Below are positions 1 to 11,430 of a DNA stretch of 64,000 nucleotides, piece after piece. Each line of letters opens with the position of its first letter. Position 1 is the first letter of the stretch. Origin of the DNA: Escallonia rubra (Eukaryota > Streptophyta > Magnoliopsida > Escalloniales > Escalloniaceae). The stretch lies in NCBI GenBank assembly GCA_033065855.1, contig JAVXUO010001587.1:446501-510500 (forward strand), written 5' to 3'. Made by a program: the position numbers and the translations under genes. The notes beneath the pieces were generated by a model, which worked only from the letters and a program-made list of their open reading frames with translations, was not told where the DNA came from and did not search any database.

Positions 1-2000
1 GTCTATATCTTCGTTTTACCATATATTATATATAGTTAATTAAAGTTAATCACCAAGACTAATTAAGTATATATGTGATGACGCTTTAAGAAGCAAATAA
101 TATCCATCAATAGAAGTATAGGTTAATTATTGCATTAGGCAATATAAGGTTTAAATAATTTAACCAACATGATTAAATATGATAGCTCAAAACCAAATAG
201 GTAAACAAATTTAACAACTTATTTTAAACATGCTTAATATACTAAGGTTTTCAATCTAATTTGACACTAAATCACAACATAGAGCTAATATTTTTTAAAA
301 CTTCATATGTAATTCAATTTTTGGGATATCTAGTATTTTCTATTTCGTATGAGAGTGTATTTAGGAATATAAAAACTCAAACCAAAACCATAATATGTTT
401 GTATGTTGCTAACATAGAGTTAAACATGCTTAAGAGTTTAATTACACCCAATATAAGAGCACAATAGAAAAAGACTTGTTCAAATTTGTTCAATAAAGAA
501 ATAGTTGAATCTAACTCATGCTTTAACCACTATTTATATTAATACTTTTGTTTACTTTCAATTTATGTTAGCCCTTATTTTGCTTTTTCACACCTTAACT
601 ATTTTGTAACTAAAACATACGGTAACAAACAATGGTGTCCACTAAACTTTCTGTACATCTGTTTTTAAATATCATAAGTTTTTAACTATACCTTATATTC
701 TATCTGTTACATGAATCTGCATACTATGATGTTTCTATATTTAGCCATCGAGCGAATAAGGTAGCGAAAAATATTAGAGTAAGAAAATAATTGACCAAAA
801 TTTAACCAAATTTTTAATCAATACATTTATAGTTAAAATAAAGTCCTAATTTGTTGGTATATTACTATTGTATTTTAAATACTTAATTTGAATTAGTGGT
901 AAAATAGGGACACCATGAGAAAAGATTGGTTCAGCATGATTTGTATATAGTTTATTTAGTTCAGCATGATTTGCCTCTTATCTTGTGTAGAACCCTTGTA
1001 GATTAATAATGTTAGACTAATGGGAGAATCTATTGATCTCTAACCCATGTGTGCTTGTCTACGCTTCACACATTATTTCATGGCTAAAGGATAAATAAGG
1101 TACTGCTATTGCACTTTTTAACGATAAAGCACGATGTATAACAAAAGTAACTTTCCTAGATTTTTTTTCTTTAAATGGTATAAGGTATTAATTCTTAGGG
1201 ATATTTAAAAGGATTATAGAATTTATTCTTCTCCTTAAAATTTCATATGTGGTTTTATGTTTTCTAATTTACATATGTAGGTTGTTTTTCCATTTCAAGT
1301 ATGTTGACTTTTGTTTTCGCATATCTAGGTTAGTATATTCAATAGATTATGTTTTAGATGTTATGATAAAATTAAGGACCTTATAAAAAAAGTAGGTTTT
1401 CTATAATTTATATACCACAAGGTTAATTTTTTTCTAATAAATCTTAAGTAACTTTTGTTTGATACATAATATTTTCGTGTTCGTGAGTTTTTTTCCGATA
1501 TGTAATAAACTTTAAATAAAGTCTTAATAGCTTAGATACATTTCAGAATGTTTTTGAATTTGTTTTAAATTGCATAACGCTTACTACTTTAGATATTTTG
1601 TATTCTTGTAAATTTAATAAACTTAAGGACCTACATCAAAAATGAGTTTTTAGAGATTTATTTCACACTAATATGTTTAGCATATAGTTTTTATTAAAAC
1701 CTATATTACATTCAAAAGGTAATACAATTATGTGTTGCGCAAATAAGCAATCACTTTTCTTTGTAGTATTTCTTACTTCATTTATTGTATTATAGCCAAA
1801 CAACCCGAGTCAAGCTCCGATCAGTTAATAAAATATATTACAAAGCTTAAAAGACTGTAGTAATACATACCACCAAAAAAAAAAAAAAAAGAGATGCAAC
1901 TTATGAAAATAGACCTACTTTTATTGAAACTGTAATTGTTGTTAAAAGATATATTTTCCTACAAAAAACTTGTTTTGATCTTAAATCAATAACCCAACCC

Positions 2001-2001
<1 letters not shown>
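1..2001. other. AT-rich non-coding stretch
   Basis: I see no coding signal here. The sequence is strongly AT-rich, the only reading frames are short and have no recognisable motif, and there is a short poly-A run near 1,876-1,890. No inverted or direct repeat stood out by eye. Confidence 0.6.

Positions 2002-2064
<63 letters not shown>
2002..2064. repeat. (GA)n microsatellite
   Basis: An uninterrupted AG/GA dinucleotide run of about 62 bases, ending in GGGG. It would be length-variable between individuals. Confidence 0.98.
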
Positions 2065-2067
<3 letters not shown>

Positions 2068-4309
2068 GAATATGGTTTTTGAAATTAATGGAAAATCCAA
2101 ACAAAGCACAATCACGAATCTCAATGAAACGAAGTAATACTTCAATGAAGATGCTAATTAAACAATCTCAAGCAATTATAAAGCAATAAGTAAAGAGATT
2201 GAGTTAGAGATACTTGACAAGGAGATTTATATGGTTCGGTTTGAACTACCCTCAAGCCTACATCCACCTCTTCAAGGAAATCCCTTGTAAGAGCATAAGA
2301 ATCCACTAGCAAAAATCTTCTTCCGGATCAAGATCAAAATCCTTATAACACTTGGAGATATCCCCACACCAAGTACAAGCCTTAAATCCACAAAACTCAT
2401 CCAAGACTTAACAAACCCAAGCCTTGATCACAATCATTTTACAAAGATCAATTGTGTACAAAGAAACCCTCTTGAAAGGAAATGAGTACAAATGAAGCTC
2501 CAGTACAATAGAGAGATGAGAAAATTGATGACTTGAAAAATGATCATTCTCAATCAACGATTTGCTCACAAAGATGCTCTCTTTAATGATGTAAAATCAT
2601 GAAGATAAAGAGAGAAAAGTGTAATCTAGGAGTCTTGATTTTTCTCTAATGAATAGAGGCTTAGAACATGATTTCCATGGTGTATGATGAAGTCCTAAAT
2701 CATTTTTATATAGTGAATATCAAATATAGCCGCTATGGAAAGATTTGGCATGATTTTGGGCAAAACTAGCCTTTATTTCTCACCCAATGGTCAATAAAGT
2801 CGACTGTATTCGGAATGTAGGCGGCTGCATTCCCTTACTGCCTATTTCTCGACTGTCTAACGAAACTCCCTTTCCTATTTTGGGCATAACGTTGTCTAAA
2901 AAAATTGAATTGAGGTGCCGTTTTTTGCGTTAGGAAGCCAATGAAGAGTTTTATCAATATATGAAAAGATTAGCACGAAAAAGGTTTTTTAGAAAATCTG
3001 AGTGAGTTCCAAAGTTCACTCATTTTTCAAGATACACACTTGTATGAAAGGTTATGAACTCACATGCAATGCACAAGGTGTCATATGATCATTTTAGGCC
3101 ATAGTCATCGATCTAAGCATCAAACCAAAACTAGTTACATAATAGTAAAGACCAACCATAACTAATAGCAACTTAGCCTTTGTATTCTTTGTTACTCTTT
3201 GACATTGGACTTGATGAAGCTTGTATAGCATGTCCACTATAGCTTTAAGTTTGTTTGACTTTAATCCACATATCCAACTTCTCAAATGTGTCTTCATGAG
3301 TGTGTATGTATATATCTACTAAGAATCCACTCAAAGCACACATTAGAACATAATCAATATGTAGTTATCATGAAAATAAGATGTAAGCCTGAGTGTCAAA
3401 TTTAATCAAGACTAACTTAAACTTATTTTGAGCTCTCATAGGTTGAGCTATCATTGGTTATGATAGCTCCTTTGTAACGATTTCAAGTAACCTATCAATA
3501 CTATACTATTCGATTCCTTTACAACTCCATGTTTAGCCTTTCAAAATTAAGTCTCTTAACTTGAAAAGTTAGGTTAAAGTTCTTTATGTATGGTATCACA
3601 AATATCTTTTTTTTTCACGACTGATGGTTTCAAAGGATTATTAACTTATAAAAATACAACCATGTTGTACATCAGACAATCTTATCGTCTCACACACTAC
3701 TATAATCAAAGGCTTGATTCAATTCTCATGCAATTGATATAGAATATTTGCATGCATGTGTTTGCTATAATTCCTTTGAACTGTAAGTTAAAAAAATAAT
3801 AAAATAATTATGTTATAGGGCCGTCCCTGGATATTTGTCTTCTTTAACCTTTTCTTTTAGATACTCAAGTTGCATATCAAATGAATATTTTCTTAACATA
3901 CACAATAATTGAATAGTCCAGTCCGTAGCATGTAACACCAAAATAGCTAATACAAATATTGATGTGATTAAAAAAAGGGTGGCGTTATTCACCTATCCAT
4001 TTTATATTTTAAATGCCTATATGTCAATCTAATTCATCGGGTTTAGAGGGTTGTTAAGGTGCTAATAATCAGACATAAGTCAACGTAGGTTACTATAATG
4101 ACTAAGTTAAAATTTAAAAAGATTAGAGTTGCATTTCACATTTAATAAGAGTTACAAGTCAAGTAAACATCTTATTACTTGCAAATAAGTTATTGACTTT
4201 TACTGGAATATACCAGACGATTCAATAGAGATCATATCGTAGAATTATGTGAACTGATCGGTACACCTCTTAAATTTTAAACCCCTTGCAAATATACTAG
4301 TCTAGTACA
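2065..4309. other. non-coding stretch, possibly LTR-derived
   Basis: There is no coding frame of note. The part directly after the GA tract (about 2,065-2,300) has a GGGGTGAATATGG opening and a later GGTTCGGTTTGAACTACC-like phrase. These resemble LTR-type sequence of plant Ty1/copia (SIRE/Maximus-like) elements. That is recall of sequence style rather than an alignment, so the attribution is weak. From about 3,300 to 4,300 I see nothing distinctive. Confidence 0.3.
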
Positions 4310-4326
4310 AATATATATATATATAT

Positions 4327-4883
4327 GGAGCTAATCCGTTGAGAGCGCTAGCAAAATAGGAGATCTTGCAAACGCGATCTGGTCGTCCATCCTGAAAGAT
4401 GGACGGCCCAGATCGCGTCTTTTTCGAATACTGTCAGTCGTCCGTGACACTATGTCGCGGACGGACTTTTTTACCTTTTTGCCCCTCCGGGGACGTCCGC
4501 TACACTGTATCGCGGATAGCATTCAAGTCCGTACACGCGACAGCAAAAGGCACCCGTTATACAGTGTAGCAGACGTCCCCTAGGCTGACACCTGTCAGAT
4601 CCTGTCCCGTCGCCCGCCAAGAATGTCTCCCGTCAGGTCTTTTTTTCTGCACGTGTCAGTGTGTCGGCATTAATTTTCGCTATACAGTATCGCGGACATT
4701 AGTTCCCAAATGATGTCTGCGATACAGTGTAGCGGACGGGGCGGAGGGGCAAAAAGGTAAAAAATCCCATCCGCGACACTATGTCGCGGACGACTGGTAG
4801 TATTGGAAAAAGGCGCGATCTGGGCCGTCGGTCAAATCGCGCTTGCAAAATAGGCTATTTTGCTAACGCTCTCAACGGATCAG

Positions 4884-4888
<5 letters not shown>
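4327..4888. mobile_element. foldback MITE with ~190-bp terminal inverted repeats
   Basis: The outer ends are near-perfect inverted repeats: the left end reads GAGCTAATCCGTTGAGAGCG and the complement of the right end reads GAGCTGATCCGTTGAGAGCG. The symmetry continues inward for roughly 190 bases per arm, including matching GCGGACG blocks and a shared AAAAAGGTAAAAAA-type segment, leaving a centre of about 180 bases. The element is GC-rich against AT-rich surroundings. It lies within an (AT)n tract, so its target-site duplication cannot be read. The two short frames inside (4,331-4,522 minus and 4,781-5,008 plus) are by-products of the arms. The superfamily is not assigned. Confidence 0.85.

Positions 4889-4942
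<54 letters not shown>
4889..4942. repeat. (AT)n microsatellite flanking the MITE
   Basis: About 27 AT units directly abut the right end of the foldback element. A shorter AT tract (4,310-4,326) abuts its left end. The element appears to have inserted into one AT tract, or the tract expanded at its edge. Confidence 0.95.
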
Positions 4943-4945
<3 letters not shown>

Positions 4946-6523
4946 TGGCATTCTTATCGTCAAGTATATATGTGTACCGGTCAGTACAAGTATGGGAATT
5001 TTTATTAGCAAATTCCTTCCTATTGAACCGGCCGGTTAATGACCTGTATCGACCACTATTTCTGTGGTTTTATGTGTTACTTATTACGTTCTGGTGAGAT
5101 GTATGTTCCTCTATTATGGTGTATATATGTGTTTTCCTTGATTATGTTGTCCTAACTAGCCACTAGTTTTTTTTATTTGAGTCATCTTTTATTTCCCGTT
5201 ATTTCCTAGGGTAATAAAAACTCAAAATAAAAAAAATTCAAAAGACAAATTTAACTCTTGGAAGTTTTCCTTAAGGTTCAGTTCAACTAAACCTTTTTTG
5301 TATCTTCAGTAAATGTAGGTGTATATCTTTACCAAGTCAAAAACATGCCAAATGTTTTCAAGAAAAAAAGAGATAATTGCTAAGTATCCTACTCATTGAA
5401 TTCTCTACTAAATTTAAATTTAAGTCTAGTAATTTATCTCCTTGACACTTATTTAGGGAATAAAATGGTGATAATTTTTTTTTTCAAACGTAAATCAAAA
5501 GTTTCTTTCTTAGAAAGTGGATGTCATGAAGTTCATAGAATAATTCAGTTTGCAATTTATATATTCAAGCGAAAACTCAAAAGACAATCATGAAGAGGCC
5601 ATGATTTCTTTTCTAAACCGATCTCTGACAAGCCAATCCATATGCTATCTTTTAAGATAATGAACTGCCACATTGATGTCAAGACTTTTGCTTGTTATAT
5701 AAGCTCACTTACTATTTCCATGAACCACCTAACTGAAGCAAAAAGCTCGCTAGACTAAAAACCCTAGAAAGAGCCAACTAAAGGCACCAAAAAAAAACCC
5801 TCTCTTGAAAATAAGCATTCCCAGTTATTGGAGGCCAACGTTTGGCCACCACATACTATTCCAATTACGAATCCTATGTTCCCAACCTTGGGGTGGGGTA
5901 AGTCTCCAGTGTGTGCCTATATTTCAGATATTGTTGTTCAAGTTAGACTCAATGTAGAAGGTTCTTTCTCGTAGATTCCAATTTCTTGATGGTAGATAAG
6001 GTTATGAAGCAAGTACCAATGATTGTTTGTTTGATTGTGAAAAGAAAAAAGGAAAAAAAAGAGAAGCGTTGAAAAAAGAAAGAACATAAATGAAAATAAG
6101 AAACCTAAAGGCGATGAAGAATAATTGTCAAGATTCAGTGCACGGGTTTGATTTTGGTTGAGTTTGAGGGCAGATATTCAGCACGTTCAAGGTTTCAACT
6201 AAGTCATAACTGATATCCCAAATAGGGATACGTAGGGAGCTTAATAGTCATCAAGGCTTGGTTTTTGCGGGTGCACACTAAGGGCTTTGTTATCATATTT
6301 GGGCTTTTCGAGCCTTAAAACTATTTGTTTCTTAACTTATACCTTATCCTACATCTTGTGTTCCTTGTACAAAGTTCTCTTTGAGGTTATGTTTGTTTAA
6401 ATGCGTCAAATGCTCTTTAACTGTTTTACGAGGTTATTTTAAAAATGAGGAGAAAAAAAAAGAAAAAAAAAGATGACAGTCCATGCATTTTCGTGCTTGT
6501 TACTTTGTGACATTCTATGTTCA
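4943..6523. other. non-coding stretch
   Basis: Only short frames without motifs are present. The base composition is AT-rich with A-runs near 6,040-6,060 and 6,450-6,470. I see no element ends. Confidence 0.5.
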
Positions 6524-6540
6524 CCCCCCCCCCCCCCCCC
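6524..6540. repeat. poly-C run
   Basis: Seventeen consecutive C residues. The length is likely uncertain in sequencing. Confidence 0.9.
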
Positions 6541-7479
6541 ATGGCTCCTATGAGGACCCATTCATTCCTGATTTTCATTTTCCTGAACTACATTGCATGC
6601 CTTACTTTTCGTGGTCCATGAAAAAATTTACTTGTCACATTTTTCATGTTTTCACTATTACTTTATTGATAATATGATAAGCCTTATGACTCCATCCCAT
6701 GTCTTATGACTTTTTGATCATGCAATTGAGAGCCAATTGCTTTTGTCGAGTCCAATTACTGATATTAAACCTTTCTTTGGTTAATCATAGGCCACATTCA
6801 CATAAGCCTCACAGCTCATGCAGCTACTTCAGCTTACATCCTTATTACTCACCTTTGTGCCCAACCTTTTCACGATGGTCTTAAGAATTCAAACTTGTGC
6901 GTTTTAATTGAGAACCAACTTTTTTTCTGGGAAGTTGATTGAAATTTAATGAAAAGGAATTGAAATATTAAAAATTGCAGTGGCCTTCATCATTTTCATC
7001 TCTTTCTGTATAGATAGACTTGTCAACATAGTCGGTTACATTTCCTTAACTCCTAAATGACAAAACGGTATGTATGAAAACTGAGAATAGATCTTAAAGT
7101 GAATGGTCAATTAGTCATTTCGGGCTTGCAAAAATGTTTTTCAATTCAAACATGCTCTCAAGCTAACAATGGGTATTGTCTTTCCCATAGCTTCTTCTTA
7201 GTCGACGCTTGTTAGGGCTTTTCTACCTACACATGATATCTACATATAGAGGCCTCTGGCATATCAAGTCTAATAGAATTTTTCCTTTACTATTTAGAGG
7301 TTTCCTTTATGTCAATCGTTCTCATATTGTCCAGTTATATCCACAAGTGCGGTTTAATCGAGATTTCCCCTTTCATGGTAGGTTGAGATAAGATCTTTTT
7401 CCTTGAGCTAGGGCCTTCAGTGTGCATGTTCTTTTCGACAATGCTATGTTCGTTTTCTTTCCTCTTATCGTAGTAGTAT
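6541..7479. other. non-coding stretch
   Basis: No recognisable gene or element ends. The style (short pyrimidine-rich phrases, repeated CATGCAT-like words) resembles the decayed tandem repeat that follows, so this may be its more diverged left flank. Confidence 0.35.
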
Positions 7480-8600
7480 ATCAAGGGGCTTCATCGCTGA
7501 CGCCGTCTAGTGATCATGAGTATCTTTAGAACATTTTATGATTGATTAATGTGCTTGTCACTGTAATAACATCTTGGGTTGATTTCCCTTTTCACCGAGT
7601 TTTGTCAAATGCATATTTGTGTTGATTCAATTCCATTCCCATTCACTTGCTTGCTTTGGGCTTCTATTAAGATCCTCATTTCAATGGATATGTTAAATAT
7701 AGGTCCTTATATATCGACAGCCTTATGTCTAGGGGCTTCCTTTGTGATGCCTTACGTGATTTATGACTATTATGATCATGGTCATGTTCCCTGTCGCTAT
7801 GTGTGGTAGTTTGATGGACTTCACTTATTGTGTCCTTTTTTCTCAAAGGACCTTTCATTATGCTGGGACTTCCCCATTAGGTGTATTTATCTCAGGGACT
7901 TTCTTTTATGGTACTCCTCTCTTGAGAGTTATGATAAGATTTCTTTTCTTGTTCTATCATGCATGTTGCCTGAGTACATTTTGCCTAGAGGCTCTCTGTT
8001 ATCCCCCTGTGATAGTATCTACCTTAGCCCATTGCATAGTTAGTATCATCTGCATGCATTTTCTCTAGGAGTTCCTTGTGATTCCGTTCTCATGATAGTG
8101 AGCATAGTGTTTATCTTTGTTCAGTCCATTGCCTTCTTTGTATCCTTGCATGCATTTTTATCTAGGGCTCCTGTTATTCCCCTCTCAAGATAGTTAGGAT
8201 TTCATTTGTCATTATTCATCCAGTTGATTTGTATGGTCAGTATTCTCGGCATGTATTTTTGTCAAAGTGCTCCTTACGATACCCCTATCATGACAATCTG
8301 ACTAGTATCTGTCTTTGTTCATCCATCTCATTGCATTTGTCAGTGTTTTCTATATGCATTTTTTTATATAGGGCTCCTTGTGATTCAACAACCATGACAG
8401 TCAGGATAGTGTTTATCTTTGTTCATCTAGCTCATTTGCATTGCCTACGTTGTCTGCATGCATTTTTTGTCTTAGAGGCTCCTTGTGATTCCTCTCTCAT
8501 GTTAGTCATGATAAAGTCTACATCATTTTGTCACATATACAACATGTTATATCCTATTTAGGATCTTCATTGTGATCTGCCTCTCTTCATGAGTTATTTG
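7480..8600. repeat. degenerate ~100-bp tandem repeat
   Basis: A phrase of the type AGGGGCTCCTTGTGATTC recurs near 7,988, 8,066, 8,163, 8,265, 8,368 and 8,474, with weaker versions at 7,485, 7,731 and 8,561. A GCATGCATTTTT phrase recurs near 8,051, 8,146, 8,248, 8,351 and 8,453, always out of step by the same amount. The period is therefore about 95-105 bases over eight or more diverged units. Several overlapping short plus-strand frames here are side effects of the repetition. I do not recognise the repeat. Confidence 0.75.
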
Positions 8601-8726
8601 TACCCCCATTTGTAGAGCATGCATGTTTTACATCTATGATAGTTATTTACTATCTCCGAGTTTTATCTGTTGGTGATATATGAACATTTGGTTGTGTAGG
8701 GGCTTCAATTAAGCCCATTACCTATA

Positions 8727-9000
8727 TTTGTAGATCTAGTTTGAACTACATCTGGTTTTATCGCTCTCGAATGAGAGTATGTAGGCAAACCTCTACGAGT
8801 GCAACCATTTTCCAGTCTAGACTTATATCTAAGGTATTAACCCTTTATTCTTGTTGATGCATGGATTTCACGTACATTCTGTTGTCCTGTCTCTCTTTTT
8901 TCTTTCCAGACCCAGTTTTAACTATGTTTGGCTTTATCCTTCTCGAATGAGAATATGTAGGCAACCCTCTTATGGTGCGACTATTTTCCAATCTAGATCC
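8727..9000. repeat. two diverged ~95-bp direct repeats, LTR-like
   Basis: The segments near 8,727-8,825 and 8,903-9,000 are clearly related. Both contain CTCTCGAATGAGA or TTCTCGAATGAGA, then ATGTAGGCAA, then ATTTTCCA. Phrases of this kind (a TATGTAGGCA block after a CGAATGAGA block) are common in plant LTRs. They are probably LTR remnants upstream of the integrase pseudogene, but I cannot define an element boundary. Confidence 0.6.
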
Positions 9001-9081
9001 ATGTTCGAGGGTATGCAGCCCTAATTTAAGGTGACATGTGAACATATTTGATCTACCTTACTTGATTGAATCAAGGAAGCT

Positions 9082-10508
9082 CAAAGCCAAGATGAAAGGA
9101 TATCTGAAATTCAAGAAGGATTTGAAAAGAATGACCCGAGAACTTCTATTGTGATATGAAGGGGTTATAGATATGAAAGTTGAGTATATGTTCCACCTAA
9201 TGGCAAATAGAGGAAAGAAGTTTTGACTGATGCCCATAATTAAGTCCTTAATTCACCAACGGGAATAAAAAATATGGTAATTTACAGTAAAATGTTTGGT
9301 GGCCCGGCATGAACCGGCATGAAGAAAGAGATATCAGAGGATGTGTCTAAATGCCAGACTTGTCAGCAAGTCAAAGTTGATCACCGGAAGACTGTCGAAC
9401 AATTGCAACCCCAACATGTTCCACAATAGAAGTGGGACCACATCACCATGGATTTTGTTTCAGGATTACCTCGAGTGACAAAGAAGTTTGGGTTATTGTT
9501 CATCGTTTGACGAAGATTGCTCGATTGAGTCCTTTAAAAGAAGGTTGTTATATTGAGCAGTTGGCCCAGTTATACGTTTAAGGAGGTTGTCAGTTGATAT
9601 CGAGTAATCATGTCTATTATGCCTGATAGGGCTATAAGGTTCACCTTAAATTTTTGGGGGAAGTTTTAGGAGGAAACCGGAACCAAGTTGAGCAGGAGCA
9701 CATCATTTCACCCTCAGACAGATGGTCAATCAAAGCGCATGATTCAGATATTGGAAGATATGTTGCTAGCCTATGCTGTAGACTTCGGCAGAAATTAGGA
9801 CGAATAATTACCGTTAATTGATTTTTCTTACAACAACAGTTACCAAACAAGTATCAGCACGACCCCGTATGAAGTATTGTATGGTTGAAGGTGTTGCACT
9901 CCAATTTGTTGGGATATGGTCAGAGACGGAAAGTTATCTCGTACTAAGCTAATCAGCGAGACTGTGGAAAAGGTAAGATCGTCCGAGAGAGAATTTGTAC
10001 CGCTCAGAATAAACAAAAGAGCAATGCGGATAAAGACATAAAGAGTTAAAGTTTGAGGTCAGCGACTTCGTGTTTTTTGAAAGTAAAAATATGGAAAGGG
10101 ATTATGCGGTTCAGAAAGAAGGAAAAACTGAGTCCTAGGTTCATCGCGCAACTCAGAATTCTGTCAATGATTGAAATGGTAGTTTACAAACTTGAACTAC
10201 TTTAGAATTTGGACCATTTGCATAATGTGTTTCATGTCTCGATGCTAAGGATATATGTTCCAGACCCGTCGCATGTGATAAGACTTGAGCCAAATCCGAG
10301 AAAACCTCTCGTACCAGGAAATTCCAGTGAAAATTGTCGATAAAAAGAGCAAATCCTTCATTGAAAGTAGTGCATGTTGTTAAAGTGATACGGAGAAATC
10401 ATTTCATAAAGAAGGCCACGTGGGAGCCCGAAGCGTTGATGCGGCAGAACTATCCGCACCTGTTTACCTATTAAGACACCTTACTCCAATTTCGAGGATG
10501 AATTTTAC
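9082..10508 (+). pseudogene. decayed Ty3/gypsy integrase (3' end of pol)
   Basis: When frames are combined across many stops and shifts, the strand reads as the integrase end of a Ty3/gypsy polyprotein, the enzyme that inserts element cDNA into chromosomes. In order: the zinc-binding end with CQTCQQVK (about 9,355), the first catalytic Asp context WDHITMDFVSGLP (about 9,432), the second Asp context in PDRAIRFT, then FHPQTDGQSKR (about 9,708), a YEVLYG block, an FHVSMLR-like block and a closing TWEPEALMRQNYPHLF segment (about 10,428-10,470). The last is the conserved end seen in chromodomain-type elements. The third catalytic Glu is replaced (QSKR where QSER is usual). Protease and reverse transcriptase are absent upstream, so the element is 5' truncated as well as inactivated. 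The Tekay-like assignment is inferred from this end and from the LTR style. Confidence 0.9.
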
Positions 10509-10523
10509 AAAATGGGGGAAGGT
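10509..10523 (+). promoter_or_regulatory. polypurine tract of the gypsy element
   Basis: A purine-rich AAAATGGGGGAAGG run lies directly before the LTR start TGTAACACCC. This is the expected place for the plus-strand primer of reverse transcription. Confidence 0.8.
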
Positions 10524-10679
10524 TGTAACACCCTAGGTTTTTATTTTAAAAAAATAAGATTCAGGGCAAGCATGGCTGTGTAAGGCAGCCACTTTCTCCA
10601 TTTTCCTAGGTAATACCTAGAAACTTGCATAAATTGGGGGATATGGGTGGTGAATGATCAGGAGCTAGGGTTATTTTGG

Positions 10680-10691
10680 CTATAAAAAGGG
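10680..10691 (+). promoter_or_regulatory. putative LTR TATA box
   Basis: CTATAAAAAGGG lies about 155 bases into the LTR, a plausible position for the element promoter. No experimental support is visible. Confidence 0.5.
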
Positions 10692-10885
10692 GATGAAAAG
10701 GAAAGGTATTGTAGGTGGAAGGGAGGAGAAAATCTGAAAATGGAGGAGAGAATTAATGGCATTTTGTAGCCTTGGAGTGAGAATTTCTTGGTGGAAAAAT
10801 CGGGAAAAGTTTGGTATAGTGTAAGCTTAATATGGTTAATTTCATGGATTTTAGGTTAGATTAGAACATTTAATTTCAAGCTAGA

Positions 10886-11430
10886 GGTGTAATTTTGTGT
10901 GTGTGTGTGAGTGATCAATGTGTGTTTGGTGTGTGCGCATGTGTTGTAGGGGAAATCAGCGTGTCTGCAGGTGTGAAATTTGTGTTTGTGTGTGTGAATC
11001 AGTGTGTGTATGTATGTATAAATATACATAATGTGTACGTGTGTGGTGTGTGCATGTGACCAGTGTGTGGGTGCATGTGCGGGTGTGTGTGTGGGTAGGG
11101 GTGTGTGTGTGTGTTTTTTTGCGCGCGTGGGTTGTGTGTAAAAATCAGTGATGTGTGTGCATGAGTATGTGTTTCAGTGTCTATGTGGGTGTGTGTGTGT
11201 TCAGGGTCTGAGTGGGTGTGTGTGAGTTACATAGTGTGCATGTGTGTGTGTGAGTCTGCGCGCACGCGCGCTCGCTCAGGTGGGTGTGTTTGTTTCAGTT
11301 GTGCATGTGTGTGTGAGTTACATAGTGTGCATGTGTAAGTGCAGGTGTGTGCGTGTGTGTGTGCGCGTGCAGGTGGGTGAGTGTGTGTATTTCAGTGTGT
11401 GCATGTGACTCTGTGTGTGTGCACATGAGT
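10886..11430. repeat. GT/TG-rich low-complexity tract inside the LTR
   Basis: About 540 bases consist mainly of interrupted (GT)n runs with phrases such as GTGTGTGCATGTG, plus one GCGCGCACGCGCGC-like patch near 11,258-11,270. The pattern suggests expansion and decay of a TG microsatellite within the LTR. Confidence 0.9.
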
